This document shows, one piece after another, positions 62,622 to 64,000 of a stretch of DNA of 64,000 nucleotides; the stretch's first letter is position 1; each line of letters opens with the position of its first letter. Source of the stretch: CAYPPG01 sp964412555 (GTDB taxonomy: Bacteria; Hinthialibacterota; Hinthialibacteria; Hinthialibacterales; Hinthialibacteraceae); assembly GCA_964412555.1 (NCBI GenBank), contig CAYPPG010000003.1:124001-188000 (forward strand), in the 5' to 3' direction. The notes below the pieces were generated by a model, which worked only from the letters and a program-made list of their open reading frames with translations, had not been told where the DNA came from and searched no databases. The position numbers and the translations under genes were made by a program.

Positions 62622-64000
62622 ATGTTTATGATGAATTACCTTTCCCAACTGCAACATATCTTTCATGAACATTCCAACCGAATAGCGGCAACTCACTATC
62701 TTGAACAGAATCAGTCGGTAATATTACGATATCATGATATCGAAGCGAGAGCAAAAAAACTTTGCTATAACCTCCGGCGGAATGGTTTGAAATCAGGAGA
62801 TTTTATCGGTTTTTTTATGATTCGCTCTCCGGCACATGTCATCGCGATGATCTCGGCTATGCAATGCGGAGCCGTTTTTTTCAGTGTACAACCGAAATAC
62901 ACGATTCACCAGATTTTTTCTCTCATCAAACTTTGTACCCCCTCTTTTTTGATGATCGATAGCGCAGGTCTGTTTAAATTATCAAATATCCCTAAAGACA
63001 TGTTCCGCGATATGGTCATAATTTATTATGATGAATGTGAACAAACGGATTTACACCAAAAGTGTTTGGATCGCCTCTCTCAATCCACTCATGTCATTCA
63101 TATTTCCATAGATTCTCCCACCGACAAGGATGAAAGTGATGCTTGGGAGCCATCGAACATGCAAGATTCGGTACTGGCTCTTTTTACGTCCGGATCAACC
63201 GGTTCTCCTAAGGGAGTGATGGTTTCTCATGAAGATTTATATCGGCGGGTTATGTCGGAATGTAAAGCGTATCGGCTTACCTTTGCAGATCGATTACTCA
63301 ATCTTCTGCCATTTTCCTTCGATGTAGGGCTTAATCAACTACTTTCTGCCCTGGCCGTTGGGGCGCAAATTGTGCTGCTCAATTCCTGGCTGCCTCAAGA
63401 TATATGCAGCGTGGTTGAACAATATGAAATCACCGGTATTTCCGCCGTTCCATCCATTTGGACTGATTTCTTGACTCTTCCACTGGAAAAAGCTAGCCAT
63501 AGCATAAAAAGCATCCGTTATATCACGGTTTCGGGTGGTGACCTTTCTGTACGCCAATTGAAGCAATTGCGTGAGCGGTTCTCCGAAGCGGATATCTACA
63601 AAACCTATGGGCAAACGGAAACTTTTCGTAGTTCCATGTTGATGCCGGAAGAATTCGACAGAAAAATGACATCCGTGGGCAAACCACTTGTGGAAACAAC
63701 GGTATGTATAGTTTCTCCGGATGGAAAGCCATTATCTTACAATGAAGAGGGCGAGATTCTTCACAGAGGAATGGGAACAATGACCGGTTATGTTTCCGGT
63801 CCCGACGGGACGGAAGAAAAAAAGCGAAAATTTCGGAATCCGGAGAATGGTGAAGAAGAGGATTACATTTTTACAGGGGATCTCGGAAAATTGGACGAGG
63901 AGGGTTATTTATATATTGTAGGGCGAATGGATTCTATGCTCAAAATCCGCGGGAATCGTGTGTATCCTCGTGAAATTGAATCGATTTTCCATACACACGA
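62622..64000 (+). CDS. AMP-forming acyl/aminoacyl ligase (cut at window end)
   Basis: An open frame from ATG 62622 runs to the window end, 459 codons. ALFTSGSTGSPKGVMVSHED is the phosphate loop of the ANL (AMP-binding) family, KTYGQTET binds the adenine ring, and FTGDLGKLDEEGYLYIVGRM with LKIRGNRVYPREIE gives the hinge and the start of the C-terminal domain; the final catalytic Lys is beyond the window. Such enzymes make an acyl- or aminoacyl-adenylate and pass it to CoA or a carrier protein. Substrate cannot be read. It could load the ACP domain at 50559, but this link is inference. Starts at 62628 and 62631 are in frame and equally possible. Confidence 0.75.
   Translation, partial: MFMMNYLSQLQHIFHEHSNRIAATHYLEQNQSVILRYHDIEARAKKLCYNLRRNGLKSGDFIGFFMIRSPAHVIAMISAMQCGAVFFSVQPKYTIHQIFSLIKLCTPSFLMIDSAGLFKLSNIPKDMFRDMVIIYYDECEQTDLHQKCLDRLSQSTHVIHISIDSPTDKDESDAWEPSNMQDSVLALFTSGSTGSPKGVMVSHEDLYRRVMSECKAYRLTFADRLLNLLPFSFDVGLNQLLSALAVGAQIVLLNSWLPQDICSVVEQYEITGISAVPSIWTDFLTLPLEKASHSIKSIRYITVSGGDLSVRQLKQLRERFSEADIYKTYGQTETFRSSMLMPEEFDRKMTSVGKPLVETTVCIVSPDGKPLSYNEEGEILHRGMGTMTGYVSGPDGTEEKKRKFRNPENGEEEDYIFTGDLGKLDEEGYLYIVGRMDSMLKIRGNRVYPREIESIFHTH

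Overview
The window looks like part of a chromosome from an uncultured Gram-negative bacterium. Evidence for an outer envelope includes a lipobox protein, a PBP1B-type peptidoglycan synthase, Tad pilus genes and many signal peptides. The mix of twin-arginine sulfatase and Gfo/Idh/MocA proteins, DUF6807 (PmoA-like) proteins, PQQ-type beta-propellers, DUF4038-like and GH5-like glycosidases and very large repeat proteins resembles Planctomycetes-like or candidate-phylum degraders (Omnitrophota/Hinthialibacterota, Sumerlaeota, Hydrogenedentota). Base composition looks moderate to AT-leaning. This placement is inference from gene content; no rRNA or tRNA gene was seen.

Layout. 1-7.9 kb: end of a DUF4351-like protein, a GlmU-like nucleotidyltransferase, a long GreA-fusion transcription factor, a secreted DUF6263-like protein, an MtaA-like methyltransferase and an MFS transporter. 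7.9-16 kb: a secreted PQQ propeller with an inserted methyltransferase-like domain, a DUF6807 protein, an MNT gene with a broken HEPN partner, a pseudopilin remnant, a sulfatase, a Gfo/Idh/MocA oxidoreductase and a lipoprotein. 16-31 kb: PBP1B, FbaB-type aldolase, an intact MNT-HEPN pair, a leucine-rich-repeat remnant, secreted proteins, a coiled-coil protein, a chemoreceptor with a heme-c motif and cobalamin-dependent methionine synthase. 31-48 kb: a GH5-like/GH2-like glycosidase, two small unknown genes, a 2060-residue surface-type protein, a DUF4038-like glycosidase and a second PQQ propeller with a methyltransferase-like domain. 48-56 kb: Tad genes (TadE, CpaB, TadG-like) flanking a compact four-gene cluster. 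56-64 kb: a 1670-residue secreted protein with a probable thioester domain and two LamG domains, an LRR protein and an AMP-forming ligase cut by the window end.

The most interesting unit is 49838-54494: a membrane-anchored caspase-fold-like protein, a FemAB-like transferase fused to an acyl carrier domain, an MBOAT acyltransferase and an SGNH protein. With the ligase at 62622 all four functional types of a Dlt-type acyl transfer system are present, but in an unusual arrangement. I propose an envelope or exopolymer acylation system with an added protease-like member. This is a hypothesis from motifs and order. Other notable items are the two methyltransferase-propeller fusions in exported proteins, the Cys/Gln thioester signature, a perfect 28-bp palindrome and two MNT loci, one decayed.
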